Source: Annona cherimola (Eukaryota > Streptophyta > Magnoliopsida > Magnoliales > Annonaceae). Taken from it: DNA of 64,000 bases. Of this stretch, positions 1-12,210 are shown piece after piece; positions within the stretch are counted from its first letter, which is position 1, and the number at the start of each line of letters is the position of its first letter. Where the stretch lies: positions 57,899,174 through 57,963,173 of the forward strand of contig CM059975.1 in NCBI GenBank assembly GCA_030490835.1, given 5' to 3'. The notes below the pieces were generated by a model. The model was not told the origin of the DNA, made no database searches, and saw only the letters and a list, made by a program, of their open reading frames with translations. The position numbers and the translations under genes were made by a program.

Positions 1-3000
1 ATTCATAACTTCACTCCTATAAGGCAGATTGAGATGAAATTTGAAAGGTAAGCACATGATTATGTGCCTAATCTTATGGATTTATTGGATTATGGAAATT
101 ATGATGGAATTAGGGTGATAATTATTTATTTTCATCCCAAATCCAAAAGTTAAACTCAAATGACCATAACTTGAGATAGAAATGTCATTTTGAGATGAAA
201 TTTGATATGAACGGATAAAACGATATGGTGAATGTTATGAAAGAGTTTGATTAAGATAATTATCATGAGAAAATTTTTAATCATAAAATGACGAAAGGCT
301 TTGACTTTAGGTTCCATAAAGTGGCATTGCATTTATGTAAAAATAAAGGGATTAATGGCATGAGTTATGGCACAAATGAGGTGTCACACAAGGGTAATTT
401 TCAGTTGATTTTTTTAATTACCAAAAATGCTAAAATCCTTGGAAAATCATGTGATTAAATGCATAGATAAGAGGCTAAGGAGAGTAGCTTCAAGAGGCCA
501 TTGAGGTGGCACTCCACGGGGACGTCCAAGGGCCCTTCTTAATGGATTTTTTTATTTTTAAATATGCTAGAATCATACCTAGATGAACTATATGAATAGG
601 GTAAGTAAATGGGCAATAAATTGAGTTGATTTTGTTGCAAAAAATGTCATAAGGTCCATGACATGTGGAAGTTTCTAAGTGGACAGCCATATGGTACATT
701 AATGAGTTGATTTTGGTAATTTTTATATAAGATAATTTCACGTTTTACTTGGGTAAGATTGAGCCAAGTCATCAAGGGATAAGAGGGCATTGAACTACCC
801 TCCAAATGATGTGGCAAGGTGGGCCCAAAAATCTGAAAAATCAAGGGCATAAAAGGGGACTTGGACGTTACATGTGAGAAGGTTAGAGAGAGAAAATTCT
901 CTCAAAATCCAAGGCAGCAGTGGGACGTGCCCAAACTAGCAAGGGAGAAGAGAGAAAAAGAAGAAGAAAAAAAGAGAAAAAGAAGGAAGGAAAGAAGGGA
1001 ATCCAAGTTGGGAAAGATTGGATCAAATGTTGCTTAGATTCAAGTAAGTATGGATTGAGTTTTGAAACTTTTAATTCCAAGTTTCTTTCCTTTATTTATG
1101 AGTCATGAATTTGATTTATAATGAACCCTTAAAGGATGATTTATGATGCCCTTAATTAGGGTATTGAATGAGGATTAAATGAGAGAAATGAATTTAAAAG
1201 TTTAAAGAGGTTAAATTGGACGCTAGGCTTGAATATGAAGATTAAACCTAGCTGGAATTTTCTTAATTCCACATGTTAAGTTACTATTTTGATTTATTAT
1301 CATGATTATATTATGATTCATGATTAAATAAATTATATATGTTGACTTGAGTATAAGATATGAACCTTAGAAAATATGAAACTTAGGGTTATCTATATGA
1401 CCCGATTTTCACTTTTTATGATATGTATGATGCATGAATTAGTCCAAATGATACATGGATTATTTAGAAGGTAAATTATCCTAAATTAAGGGTACTTAGG
1501 ACGTCCAACATGGGGTAGAAAAGATTGCCCAAAATCTAAAATTTTAGGGCATGTGTAGTTAACGTACAAGAGGGGAGCAAAAGAATACCCTACATACATG
1601 CAAAGTTGCTGTTTTGTAAGCAACCAATTTATGGACTTTAAATATGTAATATTACCCTAAATTTGGGATAAGAAAAGCATGATTAATATCAAGAATTAAT
1701 AGATTAAAAATCTTTTAAGAATTAAGTGTCGAAAGAGACGTGGAAAGTATGAAAAAGGGTCCCAAAGTTGCTGTTTTGGAACCCTATGATTAATGGATTA
1801 AAATTTCATAAATATACCCTAAATGATTTTCTAATTAAGGGTTTTAATCATGTCAAATTTGAAGGCAAGTTGCTGTTTTAAAAAAGTTTAAGAAACACAT
1901 AGTATATTTGTTGTAAGATGGGTATACATGAAAGGATATGTATGGTCGAATGATAAATGACTTATATGAATTGCTAAAATACAAAAGTACATGAATATAT
2001 GATGAAATGAATGATTAAGTTTCTGTTTTGATAAATAATTATAATCTTAATTTTTGAGATTAATAGATGATGCCTAAGATGTCAAACATGTGCTAAAAAA
2101 GAGCATCGACATATGAAATGTGAAAATATGTGAAAATGATGAATGAGAGATAATGAACCTCCATATGAGGACTTAATGAATGATGGTTATGTTTATGAAA
2201 ATTTACCCTACATACAGGTGTAGACCATGGTATGGAATGAATGGATGGTATGGTACACAAGTACGCGTTGTGTATGATACCCGACTTGAAATTCAAGTGA
2301 GTTATGTATGATAATGATTGATGGGTTGGAAAACTAAGTTGTATGCAAGCAAATAAGAATTATATAAATGCAATGTCATTCTTATGTGCATAGGCAAAGG
2401 CAAAGAAAAGGTTGACCAGGAAAGCTAACATGATGCAGGTAAGCAAGCAACTATCTAAAGGATTTTTGCTTTCTCAAAATTATGATTATTGTTTATCAAT
2501 GATATTCTAAATGCTTTGAATTATTTAGCAAATGGTTGTTGAAATTATTTCTAAGTTGTTTAAGGATGGTTATTCCTTTATCTCAATATGTGTCGAAATG
2601 CTGTTCTAACTTGTGATAAATGATTTGCATAACGTTTTATCAAATATTGATAAAAATGACATTTTCAAGAGTTATGTATGAAAAATCATGCTAGCATGTT
2701 AAAGATCATATTTATGACAAGTTCATGTGCACAAGGCATTAGGTTCACCTCAAAGGTATAAGCGGATTGATTGTCCCTCTTTGGTGTGACTAAGTCGCTA
2801 AGATAGGCCCAAGGCCAACGGCGCCTTCCCTGAGATGGGAGAAGACGGAGACGGATAGTCACCTTGCTAGCTTCCATCCTATGATGTTCATATTTTTTGA
2901 TAATGCATTGCATTATTTATGATGTACCTGTGATAGGTATAAGGATTATATTTTCATGATATACCCACGAGTAGGTATAATGTTGCTTTCCAAGATGTTT

Positions 3001-3548
3001 TTAAATGAAAAATGTTGCCTGCAAAATGAATTGCCTGAAAAACATACAGCTTGCTTATTGAGTTTCGACTCACATTTTGTTTTCCAAACCCTAAGACAGG
3101 TGAAAGGATGGACGTGGCAAAGGAGCACGGGTTAAACAATGAAGAAGGAGAATATTAATGAATGCCTATGTATGATTTTATGGATGAATGGTTGTATAAG
3201 GGTTTATATAATTTCTTTGATGAATGTATGAGATTTACACTATGATTTATGGTGTATTGTTGGAAAAATTTTATGGACAAGTGTTAGATGAATGTTTTTC
3301 CATGTTATGAATAAATATGATTTCTATGATATGACATGAGTATATTAAGAATTAATAATGACCTGATGGGCAAAATGATGAAAAATGAAATGTATATGAT
3401 GATATTAACTCTTAAAGAGTAAAGATTAAATAGATAAATATCCAATAAATCCTGCCGTGTGACAGGGCAACAATCTTGATCACGTTTATCAATCAATAAC
3501 GGTCCTGGAGTAAGGCTAAAGATGTGTTGCTTGGGTTGGGGCGCCACA
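1..3548 (+). mobile_element. 3' portion of a very long gypsy-type LTR (family A)
   Basis: Non-coding DNA that ends in GGGGCGCCACA at 3548, the same terminus as the complete long LTR ending at 8893. Three landmarks recur in the same order in that LTR and, inverted, in 61023-64000: a purine-rich GA stretch (about 935-1000), a GC-richer block around 2720-2890, and a block near 3050-3100 containing TGCTTATTGAGT and CTCACATTTTGTTTTCC. The 5' end lies outside the window. No convincing ORF is present; the short ORFs are compositional. From LTR length I infer a Ty3/gypsy element, perhaps Tekay/Del-like, but no linked pol proves this. Confidence 0.7.
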
Positions 3549-4555
3549 CCTCCCCATCCACAAGCATTAAAAGTCCGCATAAAAAATTCCAAATAAGTTA
3601 TCAAGAGCAATCATTGAAGCTTTCAAGATCAACTCTTCTATAATCAACAAGAGCTTACTATGCTTCATTTGTCTACATGATCTCTATAAAGTATAATTTT
3701 CCTTTATTGGTTGTTTTTGTTGTCGTTGTTATTAATTTGTTAGATATTGGAAACTAAGGCTAAGTAAAAGCTTGGTTAGAGTGGTGTTTACCAACAACTT
3801 GTGATTATCTAAGAAGCCTCTAAGAGCTGGAATCTAAAAAAAAAAGTGTGCTCTAAGTTGTATTGCAATGCAATAGTAGAACCCAAGGAACAAAAAATGT
3901 ATGCTTGAAAAAGTAGAGTAGAGGGTTGCTTAAACTGCTATAAAATCTTATGTCTTTTATTATATGTGCTCTTATTTTGATCATCCATGTTATTACACTA
4001 GCTCTCTAATGTCTAGCAAGTTTTATTCAAGGAAAACTGATTTAAAAGGGGTTTATGTTAAGCTAGAAAATTTTTATTTAATTCATCATTCCTCTTGAGT
4101 TAAACCAACTAAACGAGACCAATAGGCAAAACTTCTATTATCCATGTAGACTCGCCTATGGAGGTGCCACAAAGGCTAGAAAGAGAAATTATGCTTGATA
4201 AGAAAATAAACAAACAAAAGACCTCCCCTAGAACCATCTTATATTTTTTCTGTGGAATAGGATAATGATTTTTCCGCTCCATATGACGATGTTACTGTAA
4301 TTATAGCTTGAATTTCAAATTGATTAGTTTGTAGAATCTTAATTCATACAAGAAGTTATACTAATATTATATTTTGTGAGGCCTTTAATAAGATGAGTTT
4401 CCTAAAGAAGAACTTGTTGAAGCATACGAGGCCACTAACGAATTTGCTAGTGATGAAGCTCAAGTTGATGGTGTTACTTCTTTAGCTTTTAAAATTGGAA
4501 TGTCTTCTCAACAAGCTACCAAAGACAGAGATTTCTTCATTGCCAATCTCCCTTT
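3549..4555. other. Intervening DNA between two long LTRs
   Basis: AT-rich sequence between two long LTRs with no recognisable gene. An open stretch on the + strand at about 4396-4563 gives an acidic peptide beginning DEFPKEELVEAYEATNEF, possibly a relic of a retroelement polyprotein; I could not assign it. The 4561-8893 LTR inserted at the right edge of this segment. Confidence 0.4.
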
Positions 4556-4560
4556 GATGT
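4556..4560. repeat. Left target-site duplication (GATGT) of the solo LTR
   Basis: GATGT directly precedes the TGTGAAACCC start of the long LTR and recurs directly after its CGCCACA end at 8894-8898. A 5-bp duplication is standard for LTR-retrotransposon integration, so both LTR boundaries are well supported. Confidence 0.85.
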
Positions 4561-7500
4561 TGTGAAACCCTACCTATTTTAAAGCATAGTAAATGTAGCT
4601 TTGAGCTTGTATAAGGATGGAATTTGAAATGTTCATGATATGGAGGGTTTATGATCACCTATATGGTTTTCAATAGATCTAAGTGTGGGTAACCCACGTT
4701 AGCATGAAAATTTAATGGGAGGTATTAAATTTCATGCTTTATGATTTAGATGGATGAGATTTGGGCAACTAAGTAAGCAAGGTGATTAAGTTAATCACTT
4801 CGATTACTATGGTAATTATATGCATTAAAAGACGAAATAAACTAAAAGACAAAGAGGGTGTAGAGAATGCTTATGTGGCATATGTAATTAATGCCATTTT
4901 TCATTTTATTATTTGATTTAATACTTGATATATTAATATCTTTTGATGTATAATGTGGATTGATATGAAATTTTACGAGAAAACCTAAGTTGGCATGCCC
5001 TACATGATGAACAGTTTGGATCATGAAAAGTATGAATGAAAAGGGGTTAAATAATTAAATTTATATGATATTTTATGAATTAAATTCATTTTGCTATTAT
5101 CTTAGCATATATTCATCATTTTGAGATGAAAATTTTTATGACTAAGTAAGTTGAGATGTTTTAAGTGATGAATGGATTAGATTAAACCTAATCCCATTGA
5201 AAAGTGGTATTATAAATGGTTATCAAAACTAATGATGAAAATTAATTGAAGTCATTGACTTATTAGTGATGAAGATGATTTACCATAAAAGAGAAGCTAA
5301 AGTCAAAGTTGACTTTGGTGGCCCACTTTTGAGGTGTCAAAATAAGGAGAATTTTGGAGCAAATGAGTCAACAAATAATTAATGAAATTCATGATTTAGA
5401 AGGCAGCCTTTTGAACGTGTCCTAGTAAGGGATTTTAGGGGATTTTAATAAATATAAAAAATTACAAAAATTTAAGGAATGGCAGCTAGGTAAGGACTGG
5501 TCAGCATGTGGGTTAGAATGGATGGTAGGGAGTGTTGCAGAAGCTTGGGCATTTGGACGGCTGAAAATGGGCAGAAATTAATTGACAAATTATATATATT
5601 AAACATGAATTAATAGGTGGCATCATGTGATTAAATACAACAACTACATAAATAGGAAATTAGGCAGCTAAGGGGGACAGTTTCAACTTGGAGAGTGAAA
5701 GAGAGAGACTTAGAAAAATAAAGAGAGCAAGAGAAGGGTAGCAAAGAGATGACTCAAGTTTCAGCTTAAAATGTTAATCAGGTTGCGAATAAAAAAATCG
5801 AAGAAGATCAACCTAAACAGGGTAGAACAACTATTAGGATCAGCTGCACTAAATGATTTTTAATAATTTTTATATAAGGATTTTATATGATATAACATAC
5901 ATTCTGAATATCACTCGACTAAAATTAAATTAAATTTTTGGATGGTATAAATAGGAGTAATAATTAATGTGATTGGAATAGTCCCTAAACTCGTACTTCT
6001 TTCTAGCAGAGTAAAAATGCATAAATAAATATAAATACTTAATATTTTGTGCTGGAATTATTTATTTTGGTTAATTTATGTAGTTATTGATGTATGATAG
6101 AAATTTCATACTTAAATACTTTGATTTGATTATACATCAAAAATTAGAGAAATTAGTGTCTGCTTTCAGCAAATATGAATAGATTGAGAAATAATCAAAA
6201 CGAAATTTGAAATGTAAAGAATAATGATCCAAATTGATACGATGAGTTAAAATTAATAAGGTAATTCATTGTATGTGATTCAGAAAAGAAAAAGAAGAAA
6301 AAATGAATGGTAGAGCTCTTAGAATCAAGAGTTGTTAATTGGTAGTCACACATATATACATAAAAGCGCAATTGTGGAAGTGATACTTGATGAATGAATG
6401 ATATGGGAGGCTGTTTTGAAAAATGGATAGGAATTCTAGAAATTTTAATTTCATATGGCTTGAAATAGATTTAGGATGAAGGTTTTAAGGAGTTGCAAAA
6501 GTTTCAAGTTATAAACTTAGGTGTTGGATAGAAAAATGACCAACCGTTAAGGTAAACATGTTATGAGTCACATATAGATTGAGATCATGTAAGGGTTGGA
6601 GACAAGTGACATATGAACATAAATTAAATGAAAGACAAAGCATGCAAGTATAGAATGATATACAAATATATAAGATGATCATTTTCACTTGTCTACGAAA
6701 AGGCAAGGAAAAGATAGAGGGAACAAGTTGAACTTCCCACGGGTAAGTAAGAAACACTTTTGAAAATAATATTTTTGTAAACTGCTTTACTAAAATGATA
6801 GTTGTAAGCAAGCCCTTCAAAAATGTTATTTCAAAAAGAGTTTTGTGAAAAGAGAAGTTTAATTTTTTTAAGAAATGATATTTGCAAGCAAAGCTTTTGA
6901 AAATAATGCTTTTGAAATGTTTTGAATCTCTTTGAATATTGAAACACTTTGAGATTGCTTTATATCGATGTTTTAAAAAGGGTTTAAGAGTGACTATCTC
7001 AATAAGTTGATTGTATAAAATGATTTGATTTCTGTTTGTTAATGGCGTTCAAAGAATATGCACGTTCTTTTTTATATGAAAATGACAAGGATGTCGTACA
7101 AATGAAAAATATGACCTTGGAATGGATGAATGGGAACGATGTGTTTGCATACCCTTTGGAAAGCCCAAAAATGAGAATAAAAATTTGCAAGAAAAGCTTT
7201 TGAAAATGTTAATGTCTTCTCAAATATTGAAATATTTCAAAAATTACTTTCTTGTGATAATTCTAAAATTATTTTCAAGCAAACAAGCAAAACTTTTGAA
7301 ATTATTAATTTTTCTTAAAAATCGACATATTTTGAAATTTCTCGAATTTTGAAGTATTTTGAAAACTGATTTATATTAATAATTTTGAAAATTATTTAAG
7401 GGTGGTCATCCCAATACTGTGATTTGAATACTATTTTACAAATTGTGTTCAAAATGAGTATGCAAGTTTTTCTCTACACGAGAATAACAACAATGTCATG

Positions 7501-8893
7501 TGAATAAGGTATATGATGCGGGGTGAATGAAAGTCATATATGGAAAAGGACGCTAGGTCTGCCCTTGATTTTGTCAAGTTGGTATATCTAATGTCTTCCA
7601 ATAGAAAGGTCATGTTTTTGTAGGTAGTTATGCCTTTGTAATTTTCAAGTTGGTGTGTCCGACGTCCTTCAATAAAAAGGTCATGTTTTCATGGATAGTT
7701 GATCACTTGGTAAGTATTATCTACCATATGGCAAGGATTTCACCGGATTATCGTACTATCATATGAAGAATTATGATATGAATGGAAATGATGCGGTTAC
7801 ATCACATGCAGAATTATGACATGGATGAAATGATGTGTTTGCATACTCATTATTTATGAAATGATTATGTCAAGTTTTCAGTTTTGAAAAAGACACAGTC
7901 CAATGCTTGTGTAGATTTTATGAAATGATTAAGCCAAGTTCTGACACAGGTTGATGCCTGTGTTGCTTTTATGAAATCATGCTAGCATGTCAATGTAGAT
8001 AAAAATGGTGTATGGTGCACCAGAATGATGAATAGGTCTATTATAGAGGTGGTCGCAGACCGGGGCCCCCATCTACAAGTGGCCAAGTCACTAAGAAAAG
8101 GCGAGAGGCCGGCAGCGCCCTCCCTGAAATGGGAGAAGGTTGAATAAATGGTTGCCTAGCTAGCGTGCTATCACATAAATGAAAGATATCTTTCTTATGA
8201 AAAGATGATCACTTGGTGAGTGTCACCTACTAGATGGATAGAGGCGTGTTTACATATGCTTTATTTTAAAAAGCCCCAAAATGGGGTCATGAAAATTTTT
8301 TAAGATATAAATATATCCTCACAAAAAGGTTTACACGAAAAGGTTTACGTGCATATACTTTACCTTTGAAAAGTCTAGAATTTGGGTCAGGAAATGTTTA
8401 CAGGAAAAAGGTTTTGAAAAGATTTAAAATAAAAGATGCTTGCTTATTGAGTATTGGTACTCACATTTTGTTTTTCCTAATCCTAGACAGGTACAAAGTT
8501 CAGGCAGAGGTGGAAGTAGCCCTTGAGAAAACCTCAAGGTATAATTGATTGTAGGACAGGTATAAATAAATGTGTGCAGTGATCATGAAATTTTTAAGTT
8601 ATTGATATGTATGATGTGAACAGATAAGTGGTTATGTTGATAATTCTATGAGAATTTGATTTATGAAGTTATATGATTTAAATGATCAAGTTAACAGTTT
8701 GTAAATGACATGTAAAGTTAATTACAAGTATATGTTGCTTGTAATAGATGAAGGAAATGAAAAAAAAATCGCGTTAAATGAAATGGATTCAAAAATTCCG
8801 CCGCGTGAATAGGGCAACAGTCCTATGTTACATTTACCAATTGAAAACGATCCCGAAGTAAGGCTACGGTGCCTTGGCTCGGGGGGCGCCACA
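4561..8893 (+). mobile_element. Complete solo LTR, about 4.3 kb (family B, gypsy-type)
   Basis: A 4,333-bp segment starting TGTGAAACCC and ending GGGCGCCACA, so it has TG...CA termini, flanked by GATGT on both sides. No gag, pol, primer site or second LTR lies next to it, which fits a solo LTR left by recombination between the two LTRs of a full element. It shares landmarks with the LTR ending at 3548 (the block at about 8040-8170, and GATGCTTGCTTATTGAGT near 8437) but is clearly diverged from it. Non-coding; the ORFs inside look spurious. Confidence 0.85.
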
Positions 8894-8898
8894 GATGT
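8894..8898. repeat. Right target-site duplication (GATGT) of the solo LTR
   Basis: Exact copy of 4556-4560 immediately after the LTR terminus. Confidence 0.85.
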
Positions 8899-9409
8899 AC
8901 AATTCAATCATCAACCAGCCATTTTCAATGATCTTTGAGTTGTAATCTCTACTTATCACCTTTGTATCATATTTCCTACCATCAAAGATGAAGGAATAAC
9001 ATACAGGTACCAACATATGACATGTAATGTTAGCATGCCATTTGCAAGCACAAGCAACTGATTTACCTCTAACAGGGTAGAGTTGGTAGTTGCCATTGAC
9101 ATTGATAAGGATTCTCCACAACATGTCATAACTAGTACTATAACTGATCTCTCATTTTAAATCTAATTGTCATCCTTGTTACATGATAATTATGATACTT
9201 TCTCATAAAATGCATTTGCTTTAACCAGCTTAAGAGTTGGTTGTCTCAGATCATGAATTAACTTAAGATAAAGAAGCACCTCCTATTAATTCAAAAAGAG
9301 AAATCTTATTATTGATAAACAAAGGATAATAAATTAAAATTTTTGAAAACTATTGTCTACAAAATTCATAAGAAAAGTACATTCTCTCAAATGGTTATCT
9401 AATATAGTG
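8899..9409. other. Intervening DNA, no assigned gene
   Basis: Continuation of the DNA into which the solo LTR inserted. On the - strand an open frame of 86 codons (9124-8864) looks mildly protein-like in its middle but runs into the LTR at its 3' end. I do not recognise it and do not call a gene. Confidence 0.4.
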
Positions 9410-10720
9410 CTAATTCCAAAACCTAATGGCAAGTGACAACTTTTTATAGATTACACCAATGTCAATAAAGCTACTCCAAAAGATGTTACCCTCTTCTTTA
9501 TATAGATCATCTAATATATTTTATTATAGAATATAATATTTTTAGTTTCATAGTTTCATGAATATATTTTTTTTGGTTTTCCGCAAATTAAAATGTCTAA
9601 AAAGGATGAAGATGAAACTTCATTCATAACTCTCAAGGGAAATATTGCTATAGGGTCATGTCCTTTGGTTTTTAAAAATGCAGTAGTTACATATCAAAGA
9701 GTAGTTATTGAGATTTTTTCTAAACAAATTGGATGTAACATGAAAGTTTACGTTAATGACATTATTGTAAAAAATACAAGTTTAAAACAACACCTAATTG
9801 ATTTAAAAGAGACTCTTAACACTATAACATATTATAATTTGAAGCCAAATTTAGAAATAATGTATATTTGATGCTATAAAAGGAAAATTCTTAGGAGTCA
9901 TTATTTCTTAAAGAGGTATAAAAGTTAATCTCACAAAAAATAAAAGTCATCATTAACAGGAAATCTCCAAAAAACAAAAAGATGTGAAAAAATTAGCAAA
10001 AAAATCTTGTAACATTGCATCAATTTATATCTAAATTCGCTGATAAGTATCTTCCTTTTTTCAGGATGTTACAGTAAGACCAAGGATTCCTCTAAATGGG
10101 ATAATATAAAGTAGTCTCTTCGAAGTTAAAGAAGTATCTATCACAAGTCTCTTTGCTCATCAAGCTAAAGGTGGGTGTTACTCTTTATTTGTATTTGTCT
10201 GCATTTGACAGCATGACAAATGCTATTTTGGTAGGCTCTTAATAAGAGAGTTCAACATTCCATTTATTATATTAGTCAATTACTTTCAAACATTAAAAAA
10301 TATTAATTGGCTTCCAAAAAGTTGTCCTTATTTTTAAGCTCATTACATTACAAACATGTCATTATAACAGTTACTACGTAAACTAGATGTGTCAATACAA
10401 CACATGAAATGGGTACTAGATTTGTCGCAATTTGACATGCAAATCCAACTAGTGCATGTAGTAAAAGAAAAAAGTCACACCTAACATCCTAGCTGAATTC
10501 ATGAACCTAGTTGACAAAAACATATACGAAAAATATGATGAACAGTTGATAACCCCCTTGGAAGTTGTAGATCGACAAAGCCTCTAATAAAGAGGGCTGT
10601 GTGGTAGGGAATCATCATGCACACTCATGAGGGTCTATGAATGGAAATGGCAATTCATATTGATTTCAGAGTTTATAACAATATTACTAAATATGAAGCA
10701 CTATACTAAGGGCTCCTTCT
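9410..10720 (+). pseudogene. Decayed Ty3/gypsy pol (reverse transcriptase to RNase H), Tat-like
   Basis: A + strand relic of a gypsy polyprotein. Around 9425-9490 it reads like the RT motif region (FIDYTNVNKATPKDV, compare the family pattern VDFTDLNKACPKDS). At 9600-9860 follows a readable part with KNAVVTYQR and the catalytic region YVND, where active elements have YVDD or FVDD. Further along, with stops and frameshifts, comes an RNase H-like stretch including LRKLDVSIQHMKWVLDLSQF at about 10376-10435. Many nonsense changes, no LTRs found, so it is a dead fragment. The Tat/Athila-side assignment comes from the RNase H pattern and is tentative. Confidence 0.65.
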
Positions 10721-10869
10721 ACTTAAGACACTACAAGCAAAGCATGCATGCATTTTTTTGAATCTAACCTAGATGTGAATTAACTTTTAGGTACTTAAAA
10801 AGTTAAAGACATGTATATGGCTGAATAATTTTTCCTTATGCACATCTATCACATCAAAATTCAACATAT
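10721..10869. other. Junction between gypsy relic and truncated copia element
   Basis: Short AT-rich segment joining the + strand gypsy relic to the broken 3' part of Copia1. No target duplication or LTR is visible, so the breakpoint is only approximate. Confidence 0.35.
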
Positions 10870-12149
10870 TTACCTTATACTTAATTCATCATCCTTTCTC
10901 GAAGTTTGGTTAAATTCATCAAAGACAACATGTATTGACTCTTCTATTGTTGATGTCTTTTGTTGAAAATTCTATATGTTTTGCTATTTGATGAATAACC
11001 CAAGAAAATAGCTTCATCGCTTTTGGCATCTAGTTTTCCCAAATTTGTTTTTCCATTATTTAGCACATAACAAGTACATCCAAAAGTATGAAAATATGAT
11101 ATGTTTGGTTTCCTGCCTTTCCAAAGTTCATATGGGGTCTTTTTTAATATAGCTCTAATGGTAACTCGGTTTAATACATGACAAGCTGTACTTACAGCTT
11201 CACCCCAAAATCTCTTGGATAGTTTACTCTCATTTAGCATGGTTCTAGCCATTTCTTGTATTGTCCGGTTTTTCCTTTCAACAACTCCATTTTGTTGAGG
11301 AGTTCTTGGTGCAGAAAATGTATGGTGAATTCCCTTTTCATTGCAAAATTCTATGAATCGAGTATTTTCAAATTCACCACCATGGTCACTTCTAATGGAA
11401 ATGATTGAACTTTGTTTTTCATTTTGCACCAAATTTGAAAATGAGACAAACATTGAAAATGCTTCATCTTTGCTAGCTAAGAGTATAATCCAAGTAAATC
11501 TAGAAAAGTCATCCACGATTACATATACATACTTTTTCCCACCAAGAGTTAAAATGTCTGATGGCCCATAAAGATCCATATGTAGTAATTCAAGTGGTCT
11601 AGTTGTTGAGATTTCCTGTTTGGTCAAAAATGGCATTTTCGGTTGTTTAGATAGTTGGCAGGCTTTACAAATCTTATCTTTGTCATATTTGAGCTTTGGT
11701 AAGCCTTGTACCAAATTCTTTTTCCATAAGGTTCTAATATTTGACATATTTATATGTCCAAGCCTTGCATGCCATTTTCATGGATCATTTTCTATGGCTA
11801 TTAGACATTTTCTTTCTAAGTCATCAAGGCAAACCAAATAAATATTTTCATGTCTTTTGCCACTAAAAATTATGCACTCGTCATCATCAATAACATTACA
11901 TATAGAGGATTCAAATACAACTTTATATCCTTTATCACACAGTTGACTGATGCTCATTAGGTTGTGTTTGAGTCCTTCAACAAATAGAACATTTTCAATA
12001 CATGCATTTAAAATACCATAGACATTTCCTTTACCTTTTATTTTACCTTTTTCGTTATTTCCAAAAGCTACTGTTCCTTCATCACATGGGTTGATCTTGT
12101 GAAATAATCCTTTTTCTCCTGTCGTATGTCTTGAGCAACCGCTATCCAT
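10870..12149 (-). pseudogene. Copia1 pol, truncated (protease and integrase only)
   Basis: Reads from the copia protease active-site region ([12 protein letters not shown]) at 12149 through the GAG-pre-integrase zinc-binding part ([16 protein letters not shown]) into the integrase core with [16 protein letters not shown] and the [12 protein letters not shown] segment, the catalytic D-D-E positions. It ends after the [12 protein letters not shown] region. An in-frame stop near 11775-11777 replaces the tryptophan that Copia2 keeps at the same place (TGG to TGA). A frame break follows near 10944, after which homology to Copia2 continues in another frame to about 10870. RT and RNase H are absent, so this copy is dead. 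Confidence 0.85.
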
Positions 12150-12210
12150 AAACCATACGTTATAGGCCTTAGCTTTAAGACATACCTGTAAAAATTAATT
12201 TGAGTGGAAC

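Noticed and set aside
883..1108. Lys/Glu-rich and Phe/Ser-rich ORFs on opposite strands
   Set aside because: Product of a purine-rich tract in a long LTR; the same tract recurs in the inverted LTR at 63680-63735.
8864..9124. 86-codon - strand ORF with slightly protein-like composition
   Set aside because: Its end lies in the inserted LTR and I cannot match the rest to a family with confidence.
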